DNA of 64,000 bases, from contig NZ_KB849211.1 in the NCBI RefSeq assembly GCF_000368025.1, positions 640,853 to 704,852 on the forward strand, read 5' to 3'. Below are positions 36,195 through 44,837 of the stretch, one piece after another. Positions within the stretch are counted from its first letter, which is position 1; every line of letters starts with the position of its first letter. The notes beneath the pieces were generated by a model. It made no database searches. It saw only the letters and a program-made list of their open reading frames with translations, and was not told the origin of the DNA. The translations under genes and the position numbers were made by a program. Source of the stretch: Acinetobacter parvus DSM 16617 = CIP 108168 (GTDB lineage Bacteria > Pseudomonadota > Gammaproteobacteria > Pseudomonadales > Moraxellaceae).

Positions 36195-36911
36195 ATGTTA
36201 ATGAAATCCCCTTTTCTCTTATGGAACAGTTGCCTACTTATTCTCAGCGGGTTGGTATTGATTTTTGTATTTCCAGTCGCTGGACAGATTGATTTATCTC
36301 TTATTCAACCCTGGGTGGATAGCACAGGACATTTCCAATTAAAGGGCGACTGGTATTTAGCCATCCTAAGTCATACTTATGTGAAGAAAATCCTGACAGT
36401 GGTCTACATCATCTTTTTTGTACTTTGGTGTTTATCATTTAAGGTTGAGAAACTGAAAGCAAGACGTTGGCAGTATGGCTATATGTTTTGGGTCAGTATG
36501 TTATGTACATGCATTATTGGTCTAATGAAAGCACAAGCTTCTCATGCTTGCCCATGGGATATGACCCATAAGACTGTCACAGGTTTTATTTGGGATTATT
36601 CCGCAACTGCGGGACACTGCTTTCCAGGTGGACATGCCAGCACAGGCTTTGCCTTGCTCACAGGCTACTTTACCTACCGTTTACAGGACAGAAAACGTGC
36701 ATGGTTTTATTTATTTGCAGGTTTAACACTGGGTTTTGCGATGGGCTGGGCACAGATGATGCGTGGCGCACACTTCCTCAGCCATAATCTCTGGACAGGC
36801 TGGATTTGCCTAACCATTAACTTTGTTCTCTATGCGGTCACTGAAAAATACCACGTATCGCTCCCCGACCGTAATTCCGTACCGCAAGCACAGCTTGATG
36901 TGGTAAAGTGA
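36195..36911 (+). CDS. PAP2-family membrane phosphatase (lipid A / PgpB-like)
   Basis: A 238-aa integral membrane phosphatase. The motifs are a variant PAP2 set: KAQASHACPWDM (about 115-126), HCFPGGHASTGFAL (about 144-157) and GAHFLSHNLWTGW (about 196-208). The SxH triad appears as GGHASTG. Enzymes of this type include lipid A phosphatases. Its position beside pmrAB-eptA and the PmrA-like repeats upstream suggest a lipid A remodelling role, which is inference. ATG 36195 or 36201. Confidence 0.82.
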   Translation: MLMKSPFLLWNSCLLILSGLVLIFVFPVAGQIDLSLIQPWVDSTGHFQLKGDWYLAILSHTYVKKILTVVYIIFFVLWCLSFKVEKLKARRWQYGYMFWVSMLCTCIIGLMKAQASHACPWDMTHKTVTGFIWDYSATAGHCFPGGHASTGFALLTGYFTYRLQDRKRAWFYLFAGLTLGFAMGWAQMMRGAHFLSHNLWTGWICLTINFVLYAVTEKYHVSLPDRNSVPQAQLDVVK

Positions 36912-36963
36912 ACACCTACTACAAGTAAGTGTTTATAAACATCAGGATGTTTTTTGCTGGCCT

Positions 36964-37773
36964 ATGTCTGACTTTCAAACTTTTTTAGAATCGTCTTTAA
37001 CCACACAACAGAATTCGATTGAGGCCTACCAACTCAACATCGGCAAGGTCTGGCTTAAAAAGGCTTCCGAGCGTCATGGTTTATGGCTCTACACCCCACT
37101 GAAATGGCTGGCAAAAATATTCAACCTCGGTGCAATCATGCCTGTTCCCAACCGAGGGGGATCAATCGCAATTCAGTGTGAATTCAAGCGTATTCAGCAA
37201 CTCAGAGCATTAGGGGTTTCCACGCCAAATGTGTTGGCAGTTTCGGAAAAAGGCATTTTATTACAGGACATTGGAATACAGCATCAAAGCCAGATTCAGC
37301 AACTAGATCAGGCGCTTGCCCGCCGCAAGGAAAATCCTGATGCACAATTTCTACTATTTACCCAGGCAATTCAGTCCATTCAAAGCATACATCAGAAAGG
37401 TGGGTATTTAAGTGAAGCCTTTGCACGCAATATTCTAGTCGATGAGCAGAATCAGTTTAGCTTTATTGACTTTGAAACTGATCCACGTGATGTACTCAGC
37501 CTGCATGACTGCTTTGTACGTGACTGGTTGCTGTTTATTTTCTCAACGGCCTATCATTTTGAATTTGAACAATTAAATGATGCCAGCCTCATCCTGTACA
37601 AAGCGCTGCTTGCTGAGCCGCAAGTCTATAAGGACATTGCCAAGGTTGGAAAACGCCTGAGCTGGGTACTTAATTTCAATGTAAGCAAGGTCGGTAATGA
37701 TGGAAAACGTATTCAGAAATGTGTGTTGTTTCTGCGCGACCTTAAAGAACACGCTGAAAAGGCATCAGCATAG
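36964..37773 (+). CDS. kinase-fold protein (BUD32/InaA-like)
   Basis: A 269-aa protein with a small-kinase pattern: RGGSIAIQCEFKRIQQL (about 61-77), the catalytic-loop-like GGYLSEAFARNILVD (about 147-161; the usual HxD is replaced by YLS), and the metal-binding FIDFETDP. Related proteins include Kdo/heptose kinases and InaA. It follows the PAP2 gene by 52 nt on the same strand and ends 6 nt before convergent pmrB. A role in LPS core phosphorylation is a guess from context. Confidence 0.65.
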   Translation: MSDFQTFLESSLTTQQNSIEAYQLNIGKVWLKKASERHGLWLYTPLKWLAKIFNLGAIMPVPNRGGSIAIQCEFKRIQQLRALGVSTPNVLAVSEKGILLQDIGIQHQSQIQQLDQALARRKENPDAQFLLFTQAIQSIQSIHQKGGYLSEAFARNILVDEQNQFSFIDFETDPRDVLSLHDCFVRDWLLFIFSTAYHFEFEQLNDASLILYKALLAEPQVYKDIAKVGKRLSWVLNFNVSKVGNDGKRIQKCVLFLRDLKEHAEKASA

Positions 37774-37779
37774 TTTTCT

Positions 37780-39117
37780 CTATGCATGATGCTCCAGTTT
37801 TTTAGGAAGTTTTACCAGCACCGATAAACCGCCTAAATCAATACTTCTTGATAAAGTGAGTGTGCCACCCAAACGCTGCGTGGCCTTATCCACAATTGAA
37901 AGTCCAAGACCGCTGCCCACTTCCAGATGATGATGCACACGGTAAAAACGCTTCAAAACCTTGTCGTATTGGTCTGGATCAATGCCCTGCCCGCTGTCAT
38001 CAATCTGCACGTAGGCAAAGCCATCGGTATCATCATAAACCGAAATATTGATGATGCCCTGATTCGGAGTGTACTTGATCGCATTATCAATCAGGTTAAA
38101 GATAATCGAGTGAACGGTTGGCTCAAGGCTTTGCATTTCAATCAGGTCATTACGCTCAAAGCCCAGATCAATTTCTTTCTCCATTGCCAGATTGACCAGT
38201 TGCTCCACGCAGTTCAGTGCCACATCATTCAGGTAAAACTGGGTGTTTGGTTCAATCAGGCTTAATCCAACATCCTGTTTTGCCAAGGCCAGCAACTGTG
38301 TTACCAAGTGCTGAATACGTGCCAGTCCCTTGCTGAGGTTTTGCAAAGCCTCATGTTCAGGAAACTGGCTAATCAGAATCTTGGTTTGCAGGTTCAAGGC
38401 GGTGACAGGCGTCCTGAGTTCGTGTGCCGCATCGGCAATAAACTGTTTCTGTTCGGTCTGTGCGTGCTGGATCCGTTCAAATAAACGGTTCATTTCCTCA
38501 ATGGTTGGAATCAACTCCTGCGGATATTCGTCACTATCAATTGGTGCCAATCCCTCAGACCCTCGTTGGGTCAGCTCAGTTTTAAAGTCTTCCAGTGGTT
38601 TTAGGCTTAAACTGATAATAAAGGCCAGTACAATGATCGCAAATGGCAACATCAGGATATAGGGAATAAACATGCTGCCCGCTAGTTCCCAGGCAAAGCT
38701 TTGACGTACCTTTTCCTGCTGGCTAATCTGGATTTGATAGTCTTTTAAGGGAAATACATAAACCCGCCATGTGCCCTGCACAGTATTTTGGGTATAAAAA
38801 CCCGCCTGTTTTACAGGGGGAACCAGTAAATGGGTTGGGTGCCAAAGGTGGCTTTGATCTTTATATGCCCAAATATCAACCAGTAAATCCTCTTCATGGT
38901 AACTGCGGTGCAGTTCTATTTTGCTGGCAATCTTTATGATCGGTTCAACGGCGGAGCGTTCAGCCATATACTGCATCTGGGTATCCAGAATTTCATTGAC
39001 CTCATGCAGGGCAATTTTATAGGCGGTAAAAATCAGCAAGCATCCAAGTAGAAGACTAAAGACAGATGTTCCCCAAATCAGTCTTTTTTTCAGTGAATAT
39101 TGCTTCATTTTTTTCAT
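37780..39117 (-). CDS. pmrB: sensor histidine kinase PmrB
   Basis: A 445-aa membrane histidine kinase that senses envelope stress and phosphorylates PmrA. TM1 lies at about 12-34 and TM2 at about 149-171, bracketing a periplasmic sensor loop; a HAMP linker follows. The phosphoacceptor is His232 in FIADAAHELRTPVTA. The ATPase domain shows DNAIKYTPNQG, DDSGQGID and GSGLGLSIV. It starts 6 nt after pmrA, the third gene of the eptA-pmrA-pmrB operon. Mutations in this kinase raise polymyxin resistance in Acinetobacter. Confidence 0.94.
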   Translation of the reverse strand: MKKMKQYSLKKRLIWGTSVFSLLLGCLLIFTAYKIALHEVNEILDTQMQYMAERSAVEPIIKIASKIELHRSYHEEDLLVDIWAYKDQSHLWHPTHLLVPPVKQAGFYTQNTVQGTWRVYVFPLKDYQIQISQQEKVRQSFAWELAGSMFIPYILMLPFAIIVLAFIISLSLKPLEDFKTELTQRGSEGLAPIDSDEYPQELIPTIEEMNRLFERIQHAQTEQKQFIADAAHELRTPVTALNLQTKILISQFPEHEALQNLSKGLARIQHLVTQLLALAKQDVGLSLIEPNTQFYLNDVALNCVEQLVNLAMEKEIDLGFERNDLIEMQSLEPTVHSIIFNLIDNAIKYTPNQGIINISVYDDTDGFAYVQIDDSGQGIDPDQYDKVLKRFYRVHHHLEVGSGLGLSIVDKATQRLGGTLTLSRSIDLGGLSVLVKLPKKLEHHA

Positions 39118-39123
39118 AAATAA

Positions 39124-39801
39124 TCAGGGTTGTCCCAGTCTATAACCTAGCCCACGAATGGTTCGAATAAAGTCTTTGCCAAGCTTGGCACGCAAATGAT
39201 GGACATACACCTCAATGGTATTGCTTGTCACTTCACTATCAAAGTCATAGAGCTTGTCTTCAAGGTTGGCTTTGGAGAAGATTTTATTCGGATGGGTCAC
39301 CATTGGAATCAGGATGGCCCATTCACGGTTGGACAATTCAATTTGCTGTCCTTTAAAAGTCGCCAAATGCTGTTCCACATCCAGCGTCAACTCGCCACTT
39401 TTAAGTAACTGTGACTGATTTTTCAGTAAGGCGGTTTCGGCATTTCCTCGACGCAATAGTGCATTGATACGGGCAAGCAACTCATCAAACTCATAAGGCT
39501 TAACCAGATAATCATCCGCGCCGTGATTCAGTCCATCCACCCGATTCTGCAACTGATCCCGTGCAGAGATAATCAGAACAGGAATTGAGGTGCGCTGGCG
39601 GATTTGTCTCAGGATTTGCATGCCATCCATAAGCGGTAAACCAAGATCCAATAAAACCAGGTCAAACGCCTGTTTGGTCAATAATGCCAAGCCATCGACC
39701 CCATTATTGACCCCCTCCACTTCAAACTGATGATAGCGCAGCAGGGTCATTGTTGACTCTGCAATCATAAAATCATCTTCGATCATCAAGATTTTGGTCA
39801 T
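39124..39801 (-). CDS. pmrA: response regulator PmrA
   Basis: A 225-aa OmpR-family regulator. The receiver domain holds the acidic pair IEDD (residues 7-10), phosphoacceptor Asp52 in LLDLGLPLMDG, and Lys in VKPYEF. The C-terminal winged helix ends IEVYVHHLRAKLGKDFIRTI. It activates eptA and probably its own operon. It lies 21 nt downstream of eptA. Confidence 0.95.
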   Translation of the reverse strand: MTKILMIEDDFMIAESTMTLLRYHQFEVEGVNNGVDGLALLTKQAFDLVLLDLGLPLMDGMQILRQIRQRTSIPVLIISARDQLQNRVDGLNHGADDYLVKPYEFDELLARINALLRRGNAETALLKNQSQLLKSGELTLDVEQHLATFKGQQIELSNREWAILIPMVTHPNKIFSKANLEDKLYDFDSEVTSNTIEVYVHHLRAKLGKDFIRTIRGLGYRLGQP

Positions 39802-39822
39802 GACTTCACCACACCTTATGGA

Positions 39823-41463
39823 TTAGGGACATGCTGCCAGCATATCGTTATTCGGGTCGATCACCTTGCTTTTCACATCAAGCAGGCTCAGCATGGTCGG
39901 GAACAGGTTATCCTGACTCAACTCCTTCCTGCCCTGCTGTGCCAAACACTTGACCTGTTGTTTTGCCTGATTTTTCCAGACAGTGGAGAACCACATCAGC
40001 ATCGGGATATGGGTTTGTTGCGTTGGTGCAATCGCATAAGGCGCACCATGCAAATAGATACCGCTTTCACCTGTGGACTCTCCATGATCAGATAAATACC
40101 ACAAAGCAGTTTGGTATTTCGTTGTATTTTTTAATGTTTCAATCAGGCTGTCCAAAACATAATCGGTATAGAGCAAGGTATTGTCATAACTGTTCAGCAA
40201 TGCATCTCTGCTACAACCCTGAATGGCGTTGGTGTCACAGGTCGGCTTGAACACTTTGAATTGTGCGGGAATACGTTTATAGTAGGCTGGTCCGTGACTG
40301 CCCATTTGATGCAGTACAATCAAACGTGGACGATTGTCATCTTGCGGAATTGTGGCTAAATAGGCCTTAAAGCTATCAATCAGAATATCGTCAAAACATT
40401 CCTTGTCTTCACACCATTTCTGCTGGAGTGGTTCAGGAATCTTGAATTGATTGACACGGTCACAGGTGCCTTTGCAGCCTGAATTATTATCAATCCAGGT
40501 CACCTGATAGCCTGCACGTTGTGCAATATCGAGTAGCCCCTCACGGTGGATAGCCAAACGTTCCTCATACTCTTTACGCGGCATACCTGAAAACATACAG
40601 GGAACCGAAACTGCGGTTGCCGTACCGCATGAACTGACCTGCGAGAAGTTTAAAATATCCTGCTGTGCCAGTTTTGGGTTGGTATTTTTGCCATAACCAT
40701 TCAAAGAGAAGTTTTCAGCACGGGCTGTCTCACCGACTACCAGAACCATCAGTTTCGGTAAAGATGTAGCCTGTGCCTTTTGCATCACGGCATCTTCACC
40801 ATACATGACCAGTGGTAAATTCTCTTTAGGCGCTTTCTTCTTATAATATGAAGCAAAGGAAGCAATCATGTTCTGCGGCGAAATCATACCTTTCAGGTCA
40901 CGGTTTTCACGAAAGATTGCAGCAAAATCAACATAGAAAACAAATAATAGCCCTAACACTATCGCCAAAGAGACAACTGAAGCAATGACCTTGTGCAATA
41001 GCTGGCGAATGATGGGTTCAGGTTTGATTTTTATCATGAGAATTACAATAATCGGCAGTACTGTCATTCCCAGAGTCCATGTCAGCAAATGCCATGACCA
41101 GGTATCACGCGCTTCCGCAATATCGGTCTGCATCAGGTTCTGGATTTGGTCAGATGTAATGAGTACGCCTAGTGTATTCACTGCATAAGCGGCAAAACCG
41201 CCAATAAATACCAATGCAATCGCCAGAGGTTTTGCTGTCCATTTCCAGTTAAAAAGCTGGAAAATAAAGTTATAGGCGGCAACCACAATAATGATTGAAG
41301 CGACAACAAATAATCCTGCCTTTACACCATTATATGGCGTCAGCATGTGTATTTTTTCAAAAAAGGCAATATTTAAAAATACACCCAACCAAATTGCCAG
41401 TAATAAATTAAATACAATTAAAGAAATAGGTTTTTTCTTTAAATTTTGAAAAAATGTCATCAT
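39823..41463 (-). CDS. eptA: lipid A phosphoethanolamine transferase
   Basis: A 546-aa inner-membrane enzyme (PmrC) that adds phosphoethanolamine to lipid A, the main colistin-resistance step in Acinetobacter. Five hydrophobic helices fill the first ~180 residues; the periplasmic sulfatase-like domain shows VVGETARAENFSLNGYGK with the nucleophilic Thr at about residue 246, and the zinc ligands in YLSDHGESTGE and YLHGAPY. First gene of the operon with pmrA and pmrB; a PmrA box lies 51 bp upstream. Confidence 0.95.
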   Translation of the reverse strand: MMTFFQNLKKKPISLIVFNLLLAIWLGVFLNIAFFEKIHMLTPYNGVKAGLFVVASIIIVVAAYNFIFQLFNWKWTAKPLAIALVFIGGFAAYAVNTLGVLITSDQIQNLMQTDIAEARDTWSWHLLTWTLGMTVLPIIVILMIKIKPEPIIRQLLHKVIASVVSLAIVLGLLFVFYVDFAAIFRENRDLKGMISPQNMIASFASYYKKKAPKENLPLVMYGEDAVMQKAQATSLPKLMVLVVGETARAENFSLNGYGKNTNPKLAQQDILNFSQVSSCGTATAVSVPCMFSGMPRKEYEERLAIHREGLLDIAQRAGYQVTWIDNNSGCKGTCDRVNQFKIPEPLQQKWCEDKECFDDILIDSFKAYLATIPQDDNRPRLIVLHQMGSHGPAYYKRIPAQFKVFKPTCDTNAIQGCSRDALLNSYDNTLLYTDYVLDSLIETLKNTTKYQTALWYLSDHGESTGESGIYLHGAPYAIAPTQQTHIPMLMWFSTVWKNQAKQQVKCLAQQGRKELSQDNLFPTMLSLLDVKSKVIDPNNDMLAACP

Positions 41464-41513
41464 TACAGTCTAAACATAAATATCCTGCTTCCTTTTTAAT
41501 ATAAAAATGCAAA

Positions 41514-41530
41514 CTTAAAAATGACTTAAA
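41514..41530 (-). promoter_or_regulatory. PmrA box upstream of eptA
   Basis: On the minus strand TTTAAG-TCATT-TTTAAG is two perfect YTTAAK half-sites spaced by 5 bp, 51-67 bp upstream of the eptA start, with a TATATT hexamer 10 bp downstream of the second half-site. This predicts feedback control of the operon by PmrA. Confidence 0.6.
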
Positions 41531-41533
41531 TAG

Positions 41534-41564
41534 AAAAAGACGATCAAGTGATCGCCTTTTTTGT
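41534..41564. terminator. porin terminator
   Basis: CGATCA-AG-TGATCG with A and T tracts on both sides. It ends the minus-strand porin gene and lies beside the eptA PmrA box. Confidence 0.6.
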
Positions 41565-41587
41565 TAAAATGATAATGATATTAATTC

Positions 41588-42712
41588 TTAGAACTTAAAT
41601 TCCAGACCTAAACCAGCAACAGGCTGTTTATCCTTTTTACTGACCTGTTCAAGCGTTAAGTAACCTGCATAGCCGTAAGTCTTTACCTGCTTGTTAAATG
41701 CATAGTCCACGCCACCAATGATCTGTTTGGCCTCAAAGTCAGCCGTGGTATCCTTAAAGCTGGTGGTGTTCTGGCTGTACTGACCTTTTACTGTCCAGTT
41801 CTTTGCCTGTGGAATGGTGTATTCCGCACCAAGCAACCAGCCCTTGGCATCATCAATCTTGTCTGCGCCTGCGGTATTGCCAGCCACATTCTCGACCTCA
41901 GAGCTTTGGAATAGTGCTTTCAGCGCCAAACCATTCACTGGGTTGACACGGCCAATGGCACGGATGGTGTTTGCCGCGGCAAATATCGCTGGGGCAGCCG
42001 TTGGTGAAATTGCCTTGTCAGAGGCATTTAAAAAGCCACGTCCAAGGAATGTGCTTGGAATGGCTTTATCATAGCCAATACCAGCAACCAATAACGGACT
42101 TTCAAAGCTTGCTGACGCTGACCATGCATCACCTAAACCACGGCCTGCTGTTTTAACAACACCTGATTTACTGGTATCAATTCCTGTTGCTTCGCCTGTT
42201 GCCAATAGGCCACTTACTTTAATGGCTCCGTCCAGTACAGGAACTTTTACTGCTGGTGATTCATAAACAACGACGTTGCTAACACGTGTTTCACCACCAA
42301 AAATTCCACCAATGTCGGCCTTATTGGCAACATAGTTGTTAAAAGTATCAACGACACTAGAAAGTTGCTTCAATGGCGTATCATGTACACCAATTTTCAC
42401 TGTACCCAACTGGACATCTTTTAAACCGACAAAACGGTTACGCTGTGACCAGTCTGTGCTGTCACCATCTGCGCTGAAGCCCCATTCAATAGCATAAACG
42501 GCACTTAAACGGTCTGTAAGTTTTTCATCACCCTTAACACCAATAAATGAACTGTTTGAACTAATTTCCCAAACATCCTTGTTGGCCTTGGTTGCATTTT
42601 TTTCTGGTAGATAGTCAACACTGGCATCAATTTCACCGTAAATGGTCGGTGCTGCAAATGTTGTGGTTGCAAGTAAACTAAGCACTGCTGCTGTTACAAT
42701 TTTGATTTTCAT
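41588..42712 (-). CDS. outer-membrane porin
   Basis: A 374-aa Gram-negative trimeric porin. A signal peptide ends at TTFAA (about residue 21); then alternating strands with TIYGEIDASVDY, FIGVKGDEKL, AVYAIEWGF and RFVGLKDVQLGTVKIG, and a C-terminal Phe (GLGLEFKF), as needed for BAM recognition. Substrate selectivity cannot be read. It lies upstream of the eptA operon but is separated by a terminator. Confidence 0.9.
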   Translation of the reverse strand: MKIKIVTAAVLSLLATTTFAAPTIYGEIDASVDYLPEKNATKANKDVWEISSNSSFIGVKGDEKLTDRLSAVYAIEWGFSADGDSTDWSQRNRFVGLKDVQLGTVKIGVHDTPLKQLSSVVDTFNNYVANKADIGGIFGGETRVSNVVVYESPAVKVPVLDGAIKVSGLLATGEATGIDTSKSGVVKTAGRGLGDAWSASASFESPLLVAGIGYDKAIPSTFLGRGFLNASDKAISPTAAPAIFAAANTIRAIGRVNPVNGLALKALFQSSEVENVAGNTAGADKIDDAKGWLLGAEYTIPQAKNWTVKGQYSQNTTSFKDTTADFEAKQIIGGVDYAFNKQVKTYGYAGYLTLEQVSKKDKQPVAGLGLEFKF

Positions 42713-43061
42713 TATGTACGTCCTAGCTAAATTTGTAACAAATCCTACACATTAACTTTATATGACAAAACGATTAAAATCTTATTAATTTATTCCATTT
42801 TCGACTAAAGTTTAATTTTTAGACACTTTTTCAGTACCGTTTAACTCGATTTTTTCTTATCTCTTCATCCAGATTATTATTTTAACTATCAATCAATTAA
42901 GAAAATAAATTTATTTTCTATTTCAATAAAAACACCTTTATTCATAAAACAACTGTTTTTTATAAATTACTTCAATTTTCCATATAAAATATGATTTCAG
43001 CACATAAAACCTATTTCAATCGCAGGGCATTTTAGAAAAAAATTGTAATAAAACTATATTT
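42713..43061. other. AT-rich intergenic region upstream of the porin
   Basis: A 349-nt AT-rich gap between two minus-strand genes. AGGA upstream of the porin ATG is its Shine-Dalgarno sequence. No hairpin, repeat or open frame stands out; a promoter for the porin must lie here. Confidence 0.3.
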
Positions 43062-44330
43062 TCATCTTGCATTATTTTTCCAAAGGAATATCGGCCATAA
43101 ACACAAAATGGCAACCCCACAAATCATGGCTAAATAACGGTAATATCCGAGTACATCCCCTACGATTCCACTGATCAGATACAGCAAACCACTCACTGTC
43201 GCCATGACTGATACCTGAAAGGTAAAGTCAGTTCCAGCAAATGGCTTACGGCTATATTGCATCACCAAGGTCAACATCACCACCAACAGCATCGCGGAAC
43301 AGGCATCTTCAAATGCGTTCACGGCATATAGCCATAACGGTGCAACCTGAACCTGCTGGTCATATGCATATGCAACAAAGGCATAAGCGACCAGACTCAG
43401 GATTTTCAACAGGGAAAATATGATCAGACACTGTGCCCGAGAAAAATACTTCAGCAGCACACCTGCACAAGCTGCCCCGATCAGCGCAGCGATGGCACCA
43501 AACATGGTGATAAACACGCCAATTTGGGTGAAACTCAATCCCATATCCACCATAAGCGGCTTTAATAATGGCCCTGCCAAACCATCCGCGACCTTGAAGC
43601 TGATCAAGACCATTAACCAGCTTTTAAGCGCTTTGGATGAGCTAAAATAATTCAGGTAATTCCTGATGGCCTGTATGAATGAGGGAGCAACCTGTGGATC
43701 ATCAACGCTTGGCCTTGAATGAAGCGGTTCCCGATAAAATAAAACAGGTAATGTGTTCAGGAAAACCAGTACCGCCAACACAAGAAATGTTGCCTGCCAA
43801 TGTAGCCAGTCCAGCCCCCAGAGTACCGCTCCACCACCGACAATAAAGCCCAGACGGGAACCGATCACCTGAAAGGTATTGCCCCAATGTTGCTGATCAC
43901 TTTTAAGCAGGTTCACAGCAAGACCATCTGTGGCAATATCCTGAGTTGCTCCCGTAAGGTTCATGAGCAGCAATAGCACAAAAAAAATGATCAAATAGCT
44001 GGGTTGGTCCAGAGACTGAATGGGAAAAAAAGACAAAATGACCAGAATAAACACACTACATAATTGAGTGGGGACAATCCAGCTACGATAATGCCCCAAA
44101 CGTGACAAGGCATAACGATCCACATAGGCCGCCCAAAAAATCTTGATTGACCACGGCAGCATCAACAACCCAAAGCCACCAATATGTGCCAGAGATACCC
44201 CCTGCGCCCTTAAAATCACGGGTAAGGCGTGGGTCATAAAGCCAACGGGAAGTCCCTGTGCCCAATATAGGGAAAACAATAAAATGTAAATCTGTCTGAG
44301 ACTAGGCACTTTTTCAGTTTCCCTTGGCAA
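43062..44330 (-). CDS. MFS transporter (AmpG / RhtX-FptX-like)
   Basis: A 422-aa major-facilitator protein with 12 hydrophobic segments. LYWAQGLPVGFMTHALPVIL at the N-terminus, the loop SIKIFWAAYVDRY and the TM4 motif GATQDIATDGLAVNLL are typical of the AmpG (muropeptide) and RhtX/FptX (siderophore) branch. No siderophore genes are adjacent, so which branch it belongs to is open. Confidence 0.8.
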   Translation of the reverse strand: MPRETEKVPSLRQIYILLFSLYWAQGLPVGFMTHALPVILRAQGVSLAHIGGFGLLMLPWSIKIFWAAYVDRYALSRLGHYRSWIVPTQLCSVFILVILSFFPIQSLDQPSYLIIFFVLLLLMNLTGATQDIATDGLAVNLLKSDQQHWGNTFQVIGSRLGFIVGGGAVLWGLDWLHWQATFLVLAVLVFLNTLPVLFYREPLHSRPSVDDPQVAPSFIQAIRNYLNYFSSSKALKSWLMVLISFKVADGLAGPLLKPLMVDMGLSFTQIGVFITMFGAIAALIGAACAGVLLKYFSRAQCLIIFSLLKILSLVAYAFVAYAYDQQVQVAPLWLYAVNAFEDACSAMLLVVMLTLVMQYSRKPFAGTDFTFQVSVMATVSGLLYLISGIVGDVLGYYRYLAMICGVAILCLWPIFLWKNNAR

Positions 44331-44456
44331 GCTATGGCGAAGCCCAAAGTATCCAATCCTTTCAGTGTCATGGCAATAAAATCTTATTTTTTGCCAATGC
44401 AGGCACTGTCATGAGGATTTAAGATGATAGGAGTTGTTCATGATCTATCTTCGCTT

Positions 44457-44774
44457 ATGCCACAAGATTTTCCAGGTTTACCGCCCTTAGTTCCGCAACG
44501 TGGCAGAGCGTATAGTCGTGCATTGTGCAGAAAACTTTTCATTGGTCAGGGATGAAAAGTGGCTTTTATCATATTGCCCATGCCGCTGGTGTACCGATTG
44601 TGATATTTTCTTTCGATTATGAGCACAAGACCATCTATAGTCTGGGCGCATTCACCACGACAGGACACTACCAGCAAGACCTTGAAAAATTATGAAATGT
44701 TATGAGGGCCATTTCTCACCAAAGAATCCACACTAGCTGGCTGAAACCTTACAAAAACTTGTGAAAAAAAACTA
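44457..44774 (+). pseudogene. decayed lysophospholipid acyltransferase gene
   Basis: Three plus-strand pieces in shifting frames fit one acyltransferase gene. The N-terminal piece (MPQDFPGLPPLVPQRGRAYS, to a TGA at 44553-44555) matches the start of the family. The next (44552-44695) reads KSGFYHIAHAAGVPIVIFSF followed by DYEHKTIYSLGAFTTTGHY, the C-terminal domain. The third (from about 44692) reads KCYEGHFSPKNPH, stop, LAETLQKLVKKN. The middle, including the HX4D and EGTR catalytic motifs, is deleted; there is also a frameshift and a nonsense codon. It cannot make a functional enzyme. Confidence 0.7.
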
Positions 44775-44837
44775 GAAAATTAAGGGCAAATCTGCTCTGA
44801 TGTGCCCATCTTTTTGTACACTTTATCTGTATTTAAT

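Noticed and set aside
41565..41590. A Fur-box-like stretch AAAATGATAATGATATTAA at the porin 3' end
   Set aside because: It resembles part of a Fur site, but it lies over the 3' end of the porin gene and not upstream of any gene; probably AT-rich chance.
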